Part shown: piece by piece, positions 53,279 through 60,879 of the stretch | Numbering within the stretch: the stretch's first letter is position 1 | Layout: the number at the start of each line of letters is the position of its first letter | Origin: AP-15 sp963797115 | Lineage (GTDB): Bacteria > Pseudomonadota > Alphaproteobacteria > ATCC43930 > CGMCC-115725 | DNA: 64,000 bases | Direction: 5' to 3' | Assembly: GCA_963797115.1 (NCBI GenBank) | Contig: CAWCOH010000007.1 | Coordinates: 186,001 to 250,000, forward strand | Notes under the pieces: model-generated | The model's database searches: none | Told to the model about the DNA's origin: nothing | The model's input: only the letters and a program-made list of their open reading frames with translations | Program-made: the position numbers and the translations under genes

Positions 53279-53896
53279 GTAGGATGGGTTGAGCGCAGCG
53301 AAACCCATCGGATCGGCGGGCTCGGTACGGGATGCCAAACTATCGGCGGAATCTCCTGTCGGGAGGCAGTTATTTCTTTACGGTCAATCTGGCCGATCGC
53401 CGGCGCTCGCTGTTGATCGATCATATTCACTTATTGCGCGCCGCCTTTCGGCAAGTGCGCGCGCGGCATCCCTTCGCGATCGAAGCTGCCGTTGTCCTGC
53501 CGGAACACCTGCACGCGATCTGGACCCTGCCCGAAGACGATGCGAATTTCGCCACGCGCTGGCACCTGATCAAGAGCGCCGTTTCGCATGCTTTGCCGCG
53601 AGTAGAGCGGATCTCCGCCCGCCGCGCCGCCAAAGCCGAGCGCGGGATTTGGCAGCGGCGGTATTGGGAGCACACGCTGCGCGGCGAGGACGATTTTGCG
53701 CGACACCTCGATTACATTCACTTCAATCCGATGAAGCACGGCCATGCCCTCCGCGTGCGGGACTGGCCATTTTCCTCGTTTCGCCGCTGGGTGCGCCTCG
53801 GCGCCTATCCGGTAGATTGGGCAGGCGATCCCGGCAATCAAGCGCCCTCATTCGGCGAAGAGTGACGGGTTTCGCTGCACTTAATCCATCCTACGC
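53279..53896 (+). mobile_element. REPtron-like unit: RAYT gene flanked by inverted REP sequences
   Basis: Left repeat 53279–53310 (gtaggatgggttgagcgcag, then cgaaacccatcg) and right repeat 53863–53896 (gacgggtttcgctgcactta, then atccatcctacgc) are inverted copies of one another, each also an imperfect hairpin. The gene between them encodes a REP-associated tyrosine transposase. Related REPs lie at 57277–57310 and 58537–58568 (family B). Confidence 0.8.
53332..53865 (+). CDS. REP-associated tyrosine transposase (RAYT, Y1/TnpA-like)
   Basis: The 177 residues start MPNYRRNLLSGGSYFFTVNL and contain the HUH motif VLPEHLHAIWTLP and the catalytic Tyr region DDFARHLDYIHFNPMKHG, followed by WPFSSFRRWV, the standard RAYT signature. 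These single-stranded DNA nucleases are linked to the spread of REP palindromes, and the gene is flanked by such REPs. It appears intact. A truncated second copy exists at 57043–57279. Confidence 0.9.
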   Translation: MPNYRRNLLSGGSYFFTVNLADRRRSLLIDHIHLLRAAFRQVRARHPFAIEAAVVLPEHLHAIWTLPEDDANFATRWHLIKSAVSHALPRVERISARRAAKAERGIWQRRYWEHTLRGEDDFARHLDYIHFNPMKHGHALRVRDWPFSSFRRWVRLGAYPVDWAGDPGNQAPSFGEE

Positions 53897-53920
53897 GCTC
53901 GCTGCTATATTTCGGCGACG

Positions 53921-54214
53921 ATGGCGTACGAAATTGTTCTGGCACCGGAGGCTGTGGAAGATTTGCGGGGGCTAAAGGCGAATATTCGAGTAGCTGTGCG
54001 GATGGCGGTCGAAACGCACCTGCGACACGAACCGGGAAAGACGAGCCGAAGTTGCATCAAACGCCTGCGCGGCCTTCGCCGGCCACAATATCGGCTGCGA
54101 GTGGGCGAAGCCCGAGTATTCTATGACATATCCGGCTCGACCGTCGAAATTCTCGCTATAGTGACCAAATCGGAGGCCGAGACGTGGCTCAGTCAGTTTG
54201 GAGATCCGGTGTGA
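53921..54214 (+). CDS. RelE/ParE-type toxin
   Basis: The 97 residues are MAYEIVLAPEAVEDLRGLKA followed by KRLRGLRRPQYRLRVGEARV and FYDISGSTVEILAIVTKSEA, the compact RelE fold with its basic RLRVGxxRVFY strand. Such toxins cut mRNA on the ribosome or poison gyrase. It overlaps the downstream antitoxin gene (GTG start within the toxin stop region), the toxin-first order common for this group. The gene is intact. Confidence 0.85.
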   Translation: MAYEIVLAPEAVEDLRGLKANIRVAVRMAVETHLRHEPGKTSRSCIKRLRGLRRPQYRLRVGEARVFYDISGSTVEILAIVTKSEAETWLSQFGDPV

Positions 54215-54453
54215 AGCAGGTTCCGTTATCCGAGATCAATAATGATCTATCCCGGTTTCTGCGCGAAGCCGAGGGCGAGGATATCGTCATCACGCGCAAC
54301 GGAAAACCGGCCGCATTGCTGATCGGCTTCGCATCCGAGGATGATTGGCTCGATTATCAACACGAAAACGACCCGCGCTTTCTGCGCCGCATCGAGCGCG
54401 CGCGAAAGAGCTTGCGCGAGGGGCGCGGCGTCAAGATCGAGGATGTCGAGTGA
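54211..54453 (+). CDS. Phd/YefM-type antitoxin
   Basis: The 80 residues VKQVPLSEINNDLSRFLREA, then EDIVITRNGKPAALLIGF, match the Phd/YefM antitoxin fold, with a charged C-terminal tail (FLRRIERARKSLREG). The GTG at 54211 has GGAGA upstream and overlaps the toxin stop codon; an ATG at 54184 would overlap the toxin by 31 bp. It should neutralise the RelE-like toxin and repress the pair. Confidence 0.85.
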   Translation: MKQVPLSEINNDLSRFLREAEGEDIVITRNGKPAALLIGFASEDDWLDYQHENDPRFLRRIERARKSLREGRGVKIEDVE

Positions 54454-54847
54454 GAACCCTCCGAGCGGAACCATCGGAATGATTGAGGGTTCTGCGCGAT
54501 CCCGCGTCATCGGCACGATGGATCGAGCAGTGCAGGACTGCGGGATTGCGCAGAAGCCTGGTTGAACGAAGCCGCGGCTCGAGGATCGTGACCTATGGGG
54601 ATTGGGTGCTGCCGGTGCTCGGGGCGGAGAGCGAATGCCGGTTCGAATCAACGCTCCAGTGAGCCGGGATCGGGATGCTGGTGGCGGCCATGGGAGGTTG
54701 ACTGATCAATGCCGCCGGAGATCGCGGCTTGGGACTTGATTGGCTGAATACGATCTGTCGCAGGTCACTGGAAGCGACAGCGGAGTGACGGCGTCGACAG
54801 CTGGCGGCGATCCAGGGACAGTGGCTCTGATGGGGTGTCGTTTAGGG

Positions 54848-56041
54848 TCATGAGGTGTTCCAGGGAGCGGCAGCGGCAAAAGTGCTCGCACGCGGGATGA
54901 CGCCGATTTCGATCATGCGGCCACCGCAGCCGGGACAGAGGTGGAGAGAGCGGCCGGTCAGCTGCTGATAACGCTCGCGGTAATCGGCGGCAGGGGCAGG
55001 CGGTGCCGGCTCGGGGACCGCCAGCAAACGACGGCAATGGGCGAGCTTGGCGGCACGCCCGCCGTTGGCGAGATAGCCGTAGTGGCGGATGCGATGGAAG
55101 CCGTCGGGCAGGACGTGGAGCAGGAAGCGGCGGATGAACTCATCAGCGCCAAGGGTCATCACCTTTTGCTTGTCGTGATGCCGATAGTCCTTCCAGCGGA
55201 AGCTGACCCGGCCCTCGGCAAGACCGACCAGGCGGCTGTTGGCGATGGCGACGCGATGGGTATAGCGGCCGAGATACTCGAGCACCTTCTCGGGTCCACC
55301 GAACGGGCGCTTGGCGTAGACAACCCAGCGAATGGCGCGCAACGGCCGCAGCCAGGCAGCGAAGGCGGCTGGCGCGGCCAAGCTCGCCAGATCGCCAAAG
55401 AATTGGAGCTGGCCCATATCGAACGCCGCCTGCAGGCGGGTCAGGAAAAGCCGGCGGCAGAGACGTGACAACACCTTGACCGGCAGAAAGAAGCCAGGGC
55501 GGCAGGCAATCCAGCGGGTCCGGTCGACCGATGGCCCGCCACCCGGCACGACACAGTGGACATGGGGATGATGATGCAGGTTCTGTCCCCAGGTGTGCAG
55601 CACAGCCACCAACCCGATCTCGGCGCCGAGATGCCTGGGATCGGCTGCGATGACGCGCAGCGTCTCGGCGGCTGCCGTGAACAGGATGCCGTAGACGACG
55701 GCCTTATTGTGGAGCGCGATCTCGGCGATCGGCGCCGGCACCGTGAAGACGACGTGGAAGTACGGCACCGGCAGCAGCTCGGATTGCCGGTCGGCCAGCC
55801 ATTGAGCACGTGCCAGCCCTTGGCACTTCGGGCAGTGCCGGTTGCGGCAGGAATTGTAGGCGATGCGAAGCTGGCCGCAGTCGTTGCACTGCTCAACATG
55901 ACCGCCTAGGGCTGCCGAGCGGCAGGTTTCGATGGCGCCCATGACGCGGCGCTGGCCGCGGCTCAGATGGCCGGCATGGGCCTCACGGTAAGCGGCACCG
56001 TGGCGGCGGAAGACATCTGCCACCTCCAGAGTGCTGCGCAT
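54848..56041 (-). CDS. IS91 family transposase
   Basis: The 397 residues have an N-terminal zinc ribbon (CNDCGQLRIAYNSCRNRHCP and KCQG), the HUH motif LHHHPHVHCVVPGGG and the catalytic tyrosine region YLGRYTHRVAIANSRL. A second cysteine cluster (CPGCGGRM) lies near the C-terminus. This is a rolling-circle relaxase-type transposase. The gene looks intact, and its start is 10 bp from the stop of the recombinase gene. Confidence 0.92.
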   Translation of the reverse strand: MRSTLEVADVFRRHGAAYREAHAGHLSRGQRRVMGAIETCRSAALGGHVEQCNDCGQLRIAYNSCRNRHCPKCQGLARAQWLADRQSELLPVPYFHVVFTVPAPIAEIALHNKAVVYGILFTAAAETLRVIAADPRHLGAEIGLVAVLHTWGQNLHHHPHVHCVVPGGGPSVDRTRWIACRPGFFLPVKVLSRLCRRLFLTRLQAAFDMGQLQFFGDLASLAAPAAFAAWLRPLRAIRWVVYAKRPFGGPEKVLEYLGRYTHRVAIANSRLVGLAEGRVSFRWKDYRHHDKQKVMTLGADEFIRRFLLHVLPDGFHRIRHYGYLANGGRAAKLAHCRRLLAVPEPAPPAPAADYRERYQQLTGRSLHLCPGCGGRMIEIGVIPRASTFAAAAPWNTS

Positions 56042-56051
56042 TCCAAGGCGT

Positions 56052-56912
56052 TCAGGCGGGCGGTGTCACCGATAGATGCAAGCGATCGAGAGGGCTGGGG
56101 GTGCCAGCGATGACGTTGGTCGCAACGCGGGTATAGATCGCCGTCGTCGCCAGCCGGCCATGGCCGAGCAACACCTGGATGATGCGGATATCGGTGCCGG
56201 CTTCGAGCAGATGCGTGGCGAAGCTGTGGCGCAGCGTGTGAACAGTGACCGGCTTGCCCAGATCCGCCTCGCGCGCGGCCACGCGGCAGGCCGCCTGCAA
56301 CGTCGCGGTGCCGACCGGCCGATGCCCCTGACGGCCGGGGAACAGCCAGGCCGCCGGTTTGGCCAATCGCCAGTAGGCCCGAAGGATACCCAGGAGTTGA
56401 GGCGACAGCATGACGTAGCGGTCCTTGCCGCCTTTGCCGTGCTCGACCCGGATGACCATGCGGTTGCTGTCGATGTCGCCAACCTTGAGGGCGGCTACCT
56501 CGCACACCCGCAGGCCCGCGCCATAAGCTGTGGTCAGAGCCGCGCGGTTGCGCAGCCCTGGGATCGCCTGCAGAAAGCGCACGATCTCTTCGCCGCTGAG
56601 CACTATCGGCAGCTTCTTCGGCTGCTTGGCACTGATGATGCGGTCGAATGCCTCCGGTCGGTCCAGCGTCACGCCGAAAAAGAAGCGCAACGCGCACGAA
56701 ACCTGGTTGATGTGCGACCACGACCAGCCAAGCCCGGCCAAGTGAAGCTGGTAGGCGCGAACCTCCTCGATGCCCAGCAGATCCGGCGAACAGCCGAAGA
56801 AACGGCTGAACTTGGCGACCGCGTAGACGTAGGATTGTTGGGTTGCTGGCGAGAGGTTGCGAACCGTCATGTCGTCGATCATGCGGCGACGCAGCGGCGT
56901 CATCTGAGCCAT
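56052..56912 (-). CDS. Tyrosine recombinase of the IS91-like element
   Basis: The 286 residues start MAQMTPLRRRMIDDMTVRNL, with AGGAGA upstream. An N-terminal SAM-like core-binding domain (SPATQQSYVYAVAKFSRFFG) precedes the catalytic domain with GAGLRVCEVAALKVGD (Arg), VTVHTLRHSFATHLLEAG (HxxR), VLLGHGRLATTAIYTRV (His and the nucleophilic Tyr). It is an XerC/D-like integrase travelling with the transposase, with which it is probably co-transcribed. It may resolve transposition intermediates. Confidence 0.9.
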   Translation of the reverse strand: MAQMTPLRRRMIDDMTVRNLSPATQQSYVYAVAKFSRFFGCSPDLLGIEEVRAYQLHLAGLGWSWSHINQVSCALRFFFGVTLDRPEAFDRIISAKQPKKLPIVLSGEEIVRFLQAIPGLRNRAALTTAYGAGLRVCEVAALKVGDIDSNRMVIRVEHGKGGKDRYVMLSPQLLGILRAYWRLAKPAAWLFPGRQGHRPVGTATLQAACRVAAREADLGKPVTVHTLRHSFATHLLEAGTDIRIIQVLLGHGRLATTAIYTRVATNVIAGTPSPLDRLHLSVTPPA

Positions 56913-57042
56913 CACGGGATCTCCTGTCTGATGATTGGGCCGAGACAACCACAATCCTCTCAGACAGGAGCCACCTCACGCCAAGCTCGCTATCCTCCCG
57001 CCCTAGCGGGTTCGTTCAATAAACTGTCACCGTAATCCGTCC

Positions 57043-57279
57043 GCCAAAGCCGAGCGCGGAATCTGGCAGCGACGATATTGGGAGCACACGCTGCGCGACG
57101 AAGACGATTTTGCGCGGCTCCTCGATTACATTCACTTCAATCCGGTGAAGCACGGCCTCGCCGTCTCCGCGCGGGACTGGCCATTTTCCTCGTTTCGCCG
57201 CTGGGTGCGCCTCGGCGCCTATCCGCTGGATTGGGCCGGCGATCGCGGCGATCAAGCGCGCTCATTCGGCGAACAGTGA
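57043..57279 (+). pseudogene. Truncated second copy of the RAYT gene
   Basis: The last 78 codons of a RAYT gene (AKAERGIWQRRYWEHTLRDE, then LDYIHFNPVKHG and WPFSSFRRWVRLGAYPLDW) are nearly identical to the 53332–53865 copy and end with the same stop followed by a REP. The 5' part is missing, replaced by the IS91-like element. This shows that two REPtron copies once existed within 4 kb and that the IS91-like element truncated one of them. Confidence 0.88.
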
Positions 57280-57310
57280 CGGGTTTCGCTGCGCTCCACC
57301 CATCCTACGT
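57277..57310. repeat. Family B REP downstream of the truncated RAYT
   Basis: tgacgggtttcgctgcgctc and then cacccatcctacgt form an imperfect hairpin (ggg…ccc ends) equivalent to the right-hand repeat of the intact RAYT unit. Confidence 0.78.
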
Positions 57311-57441
57311 GCTGCGTGTTACGTGCTGCGGCATTACACCTCCGTGGCCAAATCCCTCTTGACTGCGCGGCCATATCGGACTATTGACTGTCGTCATTGG
57401 ACGTAATCTCGTCTGCCTCGGACACAACCTAGGGGAATGCG

Positions 57442-58458
57442 GTGCGGTATGCGTTCTGGAACAACAAGGGCGGCACCGGGAAGACCAGCTTGGCCTTCCA
57501 GGCGATCTGCCGATACGCCGAGCGCCACCCTCACATGAGGGTGCTGGCTATCGATGCCTGTCCCCAGGCAAATCTGTCCGAGCTCTTTCTTGGCGGGCTA
57601 ACGAACAAGGGTGGCCTTCGGCTCCTGGAACGGCATGGTCAGTTGCCGAGGTGCAGTCTCGGAGGCTATTTCCAGGTCAGGCTGCCGTCTCCATACAACG
57701 TGCCCGCCTTCAGTTCTCGAGACTTCATCACCACGCCGTCGCAGTACAACCAACTCATCCCGACCAACATTGACCTGGTCTGTGGCGACCCGATGCTGGA
57801 GTTGCAGGCCAACGCGATCAACACGCTGTCGAACACCCAGATCCCGGGAACCGATACGTGGGTTGCGGTGATCGACTGGCTCAACGACCTGCTCAAGCCG
57901 ATCGCGGGCGACTATGGCACCGTCTTCCTGGACTGCAACCCTAGCTTCTCGATATATACCCAGATCGGCCTTGCGTCCGTCGAGAGGCTCGTCCTGCCGG
58001 TGATGGCGGACAACTCATCGCGTCGAGCCGTCCAGAATGCCCTGTCGCTGGTGTACGGGCTGCGCTTACCCTCGCCTATATATGCGACCTATGCGTTCAA
58101 CGCGAAGCTAACGAAGGCCGACCGCCCGCTGCCCCAGGTGCATCTAATCGTCAAGAACCGAATTACTCAGTACATCACACCCGCATCCGCCTATGCCGCG
58201 GTACTCGGTGAGATAGACAAGGACATCGGCAGCCTAATCGAAAGCAATCCCAACTACTTTACCTTCAACACACCTGGCTCGGGAACAGTCGAAATTCGCG
58301 ACTTCCAAACAACTGGCGTCGTCGCGTTTGCAAAGGGCGCACCAATTTCGCGGCTCCAGGCCGGCAAGCAGACCATCGGCGGACGCAGAGTGCAAGTTAA
58401 GGAGGACTACCGAATCAACTGCGACAAAGCTATCGAGGAACTTGCGCTTAAACTCTAG
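57442..58458 (+). CDS. ParA/MinD-type P-loop ATPase
   Basis: The 338 residues start at GTG 57442 (VRYAFWNNKGGTGKTSLAFQ), with the deviant Walker A KGGTGKT of ParA proteins, DACPQANLSELFLGG (Walker A') and DYGTVFLDCNPSFSIYTQIG (Walker B). The C-terminal half is longer than in partition ParA and contains a region rich in Asn/Thr (NPNYFTFNTPGSGTVEIRDF). There is no ParB gene, so a role in plasmid partition is doubtful. GC content and codon use are lower than in core genes, suggesting transfer. The next gene is a DUF3800 protein. Confidence 0.85.
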   Translation: MRYAFWNNKGGTGKTSLAFQAICRYAERHPHMRVLAIDACPQANLSELFLGGLTNKGGLRLLERHGQLPRCSLGGYFQVRLPSPYNVPAFSSRDFITTPSQYNQLIPTNIDLVCGDPMLELQANAINTLSNTQIPGTDTWVAVIDWLNDLLKPIAGDYGTVFLDCNPSFSIYTQIGLASVERLVLPVMADNSSRRAVQNALSLVYGLRLPSPIYATYAFNAKLTKADRPLPQVHLIVKNRITQYITPASAYAAVLGEIDKDIGSLIESNPNYFTFNTPGSGTVEIRDFQTTGVVAFAKGAPISRLQAGKQTIGGRRVQVKEDYRINCDKAIEELALKL

Positions 58459-58536
58459 CGGCGCCGCACACTGGTTCAACCTTGCGTTTACCTTGAGATT
58501 CTTCTGCGGTGCCCGCGCGTCAACCGAGCCGTGTGA

Positions 58537-58568
58537 GATGGATCGAGCGCACCGAAACCCATCGCAGC
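58537..58568. repeat. Family B REP between parA-like and DUF3800 genes
   Basis: agatggatcgagcgcaccga and then aacccatcgcag is a diverged inverted copy of the RAYT-linked REP. It lies in the 144-bp gap between the two genes. Confidence 0.65.
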
Positions 58569-58602
58569 AGTTGCGGCAATTGCCAGGATTCGAGGCCAAA
58601 TC

Positions 58603-59418
58603 GTGCACATGCTCTACTGCGATGAAACAAATCTGGAGGAACGCCAAGGCGACTTCCTTATCTATGGTGGCCTCACGATAGATGATGGGCGCGCTCACGA
58701 TCTTTCTTGTACGATCGACAGCATCCGCGCTCAGGCTGGCGTTGATCGCTCTTTTCGGCTGAAGTTTAATCCGGGTCCTCCCCGCTTGGCGCACGAAAGC
58801 TTTATTGCGCTAAAGCAGGCGATCATTCGGGCCGCTTCTGATCACAGCGTGCGACTGTTGGTTTACATGGTCCTCCATGACATCGCGGCGAATCCCGATG
58901 AGGCCCGGCGCTACGGAATAAATACCGTCTGCTACCACTTCGACTGCATCCTCAGCCGCCTGGATGATTGTGGTCTTGTCCTCATTGATCGTTTCAATGA
59001 CCAAGGCAATCAGATCGATGCTCACCTTTCTGAAAAGTTTTCCATAGGTGTGAGGGATATGCCCTACTCTCGTGAAATACGCCTGAACAGAATTGTCGGA
59101 CTTCACTATTCTGCAATCGGCCAGTCACATTTTCCCAGCCTCATTGATATTATTCTCGGATCGGTTCGATTTGCCGTCAATCGGCATACCAGGGGCCTGG
59201 ATCAGCACGAAGGCAGTGCTCGTCAACTTCTGGCGCTCTTAGCGCCCATGTTCTGGCGGTTCCACGAAAGTCCGAAAGTATCAGAATTAAGCCTATTATT
59301 TAGTCCCAAAGTCATAAGGCTCGATCGCTATCGCGCCATATACCAGGGCCTGAAGGATTACTTGACAAGCTCCGGCATAGAAGCCGAGCAACGCATCACA
59401 GAGTACCGTACGTATTGA
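58603..59418 (+). CDS. DUF3800 family protein
   Basis: The roughly 271 residues start at GTG 58603 or ATG 58609 (MLYCDETNLEERQGDFLIYG). The N-terminal DET acid pair after a beta strand, VLIDRFNDQGNQIDAH in the middle, and a later Asp in SLIDIILGSVRFAVN match the DUF3800 RNase-H-like/nuclease-like family often found near mobile elements and in defence regions. Codon use is AT-richer than core genes, as in the ParA-like gene 144 bp upstream. They may form a two-gene accessory system, but a REP lies between them. Confidence 0.8.
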   Translation: MHMLYCDETNLEERQGDFLIYGGLTIDDGRAHDLSCTIDSIRAQAGVDRSFRLKFNPGPPRLAHESFIALKQAIIRAASDHSVRLLVYMVLHDIAANPDEARRYGINTVCYHFDCILSRLDDCGLVLIDRFNDQGNQIDAHLSEKFSIGVRDMPYSREIRLNRIVGLHYSAIGQSHFPSLIDIILGSVRFAVNRHTRGLDQHEGSARQLLALLAPMFWRFHESPKVSELSLLFSPKVIRLDRYRAIYQGLKDYLTSSGIEAEQRITEYRTY

Positions 59419-59518
59419 GCCATTCCGAGCGGTGGCTGTTCACTGATTTTAAATCACTCTCTATAAGAGGCGAGGGCCACCCCGACTTCGGAGCGGCCCA
59501 TTTCTCTCGATCAGCCGA

Positions 59519-59783
59519 TCAGCTGAGCCAGCGGAACTGCTGCAGCTTGCGGACGGAGCCCTGCGAGAGGACAACGTTGACGAGGGCGGGACCGCGGTGG
59601 TTCATCGCTTCGGCGAGGGCGCCCTTCAGGTCCTTCGGGTCCTCGGCAAAGAAACCCTTGCCGCCGGGGCCTGCCCCGGCGAAGGCCGGGGGCTTCCATC
59701 ATCCGGTCGTAGCGGGCGCCGTAGATCAGCGCGTTCGGCTTCATGTTGAACATCGGGTTGTCCGGGATCTCGGGCATGCCCGG
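59519..59783 (-). pseudogene. Fragment A of the oxalyl-CoA decarboxylase 3' end
   Basis: Read on the minus strand it gives MPEIPDNPMFNMKPNALIYG ARYDRMMEA, then, after a palindrome insertion that changes frame, GKGFFAEDPKDLKGALAEAM and VLSQGSVRKLQQFRWLS and a stop. This is the C-terminus of the oxc gene at 61876–63534, more diverged than fragment B. Homology ends at about 59783, and the hepT remnant starts 14 bp further on. Confidence 0.87.
59666..59691 (-). repeat. Palindrome inserted in oxc fragment A
   Basis: The forward string gggcctgccccggcgaaggc, then cggggg, interrupts the alignment with the intact oxc gene exactly between the codons of the GKGFF region and MEA. It shares the gcctgcccc…cgaa…cgggg plan with the family A palindromes in nrdJ and IS110 but has ggc/gcc in the stem. 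Confidence 0.75.
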
Positions 59784-59796
59784 GGTCGCTGACGGC

Positions 59797-60134
59797 TCAA
59801 AGCCCGAACTCCTGTTCGATCGCGACGCGCAATGGCGGCAGAGCGAATTGCACGGTGTCCCATACGCGAGGCGGCGCTACATCCTAATAATCGTGGCGGT
59901 AGAGGTTTCCGGCGCGAGCCCATCTCCCGCCAAGCAATACCGGGTGTCGTGCCTTGAGCCCCTCGGAGAGGCGGCACGAGGCTTCGGAAATGATCTCCAG
60001 GCGACGCGTGACTGCGTACACGCGCATGATGTCGGCGCTGAAGGCGGCGCGATCCTGGCCTTGCGCGAAATTTGGGCGAGATCGATCTGCCGCAGAATGT
60101 CGCGAAGCGCGTTCTGCTCGGGGTCAGAATGCAT
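59797..60134 (-). pseudogene. hepT: HepT-type (DUF86) HEPN ribonuclease toxin, frameshift and stop
   Basis: MHSDPEQNALRDILRQIDLA, then after a one-base deletion at caaattt NFAQGQDRAAFSADIMRVYA, TRRLEIISEASCRLSEGLKA and RAGNLYRHDY, a stop codon in place of the next residue, then DVAPPRVWDTVQFALPPLRV and EQEFGL. RAGNLYRHDY carries the Rx(4-6)HxY RNase motif of HepT. The frameshift and the TAG directly after HDY indicate true decay. It overlaps the end of the mntA gene by 11 bp, the standard MntA–HepT arrangement. Confidence 0.78.
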
Positions 60135-60412
60135 AGACCGCATCGCGCGCCGAGGGCCGGCGCAGATGAGGCTTGAGGGCCTCGTGGTCGATCACGTCCA
60201 CCGGTTGCAGGAAGAGGCTCGCGATATACTCTTTCACGCCCACGTAGTCGAAGACGGTCACATGGGCGTCGGGGTCAAACTCGACCAGGATGTCTACGTC
60301 GCTATCCGGGCGGTCGTCGCCGCGAGCCATCGAGCCGAATAGCGCGGCATGCGCGACCCCGCAAAGCGCCTTCGGAGCGGCGCAATGTGTTCAGAGCCTC
60401 TTCGCAATTCAT
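60124..60412 (-). pseudogene. mntA: MntA-type nucleotidyltransferase antitoxin, one frameshift
   Basis: MNCEEALNTLRRSEGALRG from the ATG at 60412; then after a one-base shift in ttgcggggtc it continues VAHAALFGSMARGDDRPDSD VDILVEFD and ends ARDAVYAF at 60124. GSMARGDDRPDSDVDI is the GSxARG…DxD nucleotidyltransferase motif. MntA proteins adenylylate and silence their HepT toxin. An ATG at 60330 could still yield the second part (MARGDDRPDSDVDILVEF) but without the GS pair. Confidence 0.75.
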
Positions 60413-60443
60413 GCTTCAGATATAGCACCAGGAGCGCCCTCAA

Positions 60444-60476
60444 ACAAAAAAGGGCCGCCCCTCGCGGAGCGGCCCC
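60444..60476 (-). terminator. Rho-independent terminator (minus strand) downstream of oxc fragment B
   Basis: On the minus strand ggggccgctccgcgaggggc and ggccc form a GC hairpin followed by a run of T (forward aaaaaa at 60446–60451). It sits about 55 bp after the stop of fragment B and so probably served the original oxc gene. Confidence 0.7.
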
Positions 60477-60481
60477 TTTAC

Positions 60482-60527
60482 CCCCTCACCCCGACCCTCT
60501 CCCCGCACGCGGGAGAGGGAAGAACGG
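60482..60527. repeat. Repeat family C copy downstream of oxc fragment B
   Basis: ccctcaccccgaccctctcc followed by ccgcacgcgggagaggg is an inverted repeat of the same kind as 2485–2526. Confidence 0.65.
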
Positions 60528-60532
60528 AGGGT

Positions 60533-60855
60533 TTAGGAGTGCCAGCGGAACTGCTGCGGCTTGCGGGCGGAGCCCTGCGAGAGCACGATGTTGACCAGGG
60601 CCGGGCCGCGGAAGTTCATGGCCTCGTCGAGGGCGCCGCGGATGTCCTTCGGCTCCTCGACAAAGAAGCCCTTGCCGCCAAAGGCTTCCGTGACACGGTC
60701 ATAGCGCGCGCCGTAGATCAGCGAGTTGGGCCGCATGTTGAACATCGGATTTTCCGGGATCTCGGGCATGCCGGGGCCCATGCCGCAATTGTTCAACACA
60801 ACGATCTTGCACGGGAAGTTGTAGCGGACGAGCGTCTCCATCTCCATGCCGGAGA
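60533..60855 (-). pseudogene. Fragment B of the oxalyl-CoA decarboxylase 3' end
   Basis: MEMETLVRYNFPCKIVVLNN to VLSQGSARKPQQFRWHS and a stop. It matches the last ~310 bp of the intact oxc gene with about 20 mismatches counted by eye and no frameshift. Homology stops at about 60855, 25 bp from the end of the fic gene. It has no start region of its own. Confidence 0.9.
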
Positions 60856-60879
60856 TTTCGGGTCAGAGGGCGGGCGTTA

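Larger units (their letters stand above)
54700..57040 (-). mobile_element. IS91-like element carrying transposase and tyrosine recombinase
   Basis: The two minus-strand genes (integrase then transposase) form the known two-gene arrangement of some IS91-family elements. The right end is fixed near 57040, where homology to the RAYT gene resumes abruptly. The left end is not sharp; I place it near 54700, before the transposase 3' flank. Rolling-circle IS91 elements leave no target duplication, and none is seen. Confidence 0.7.
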
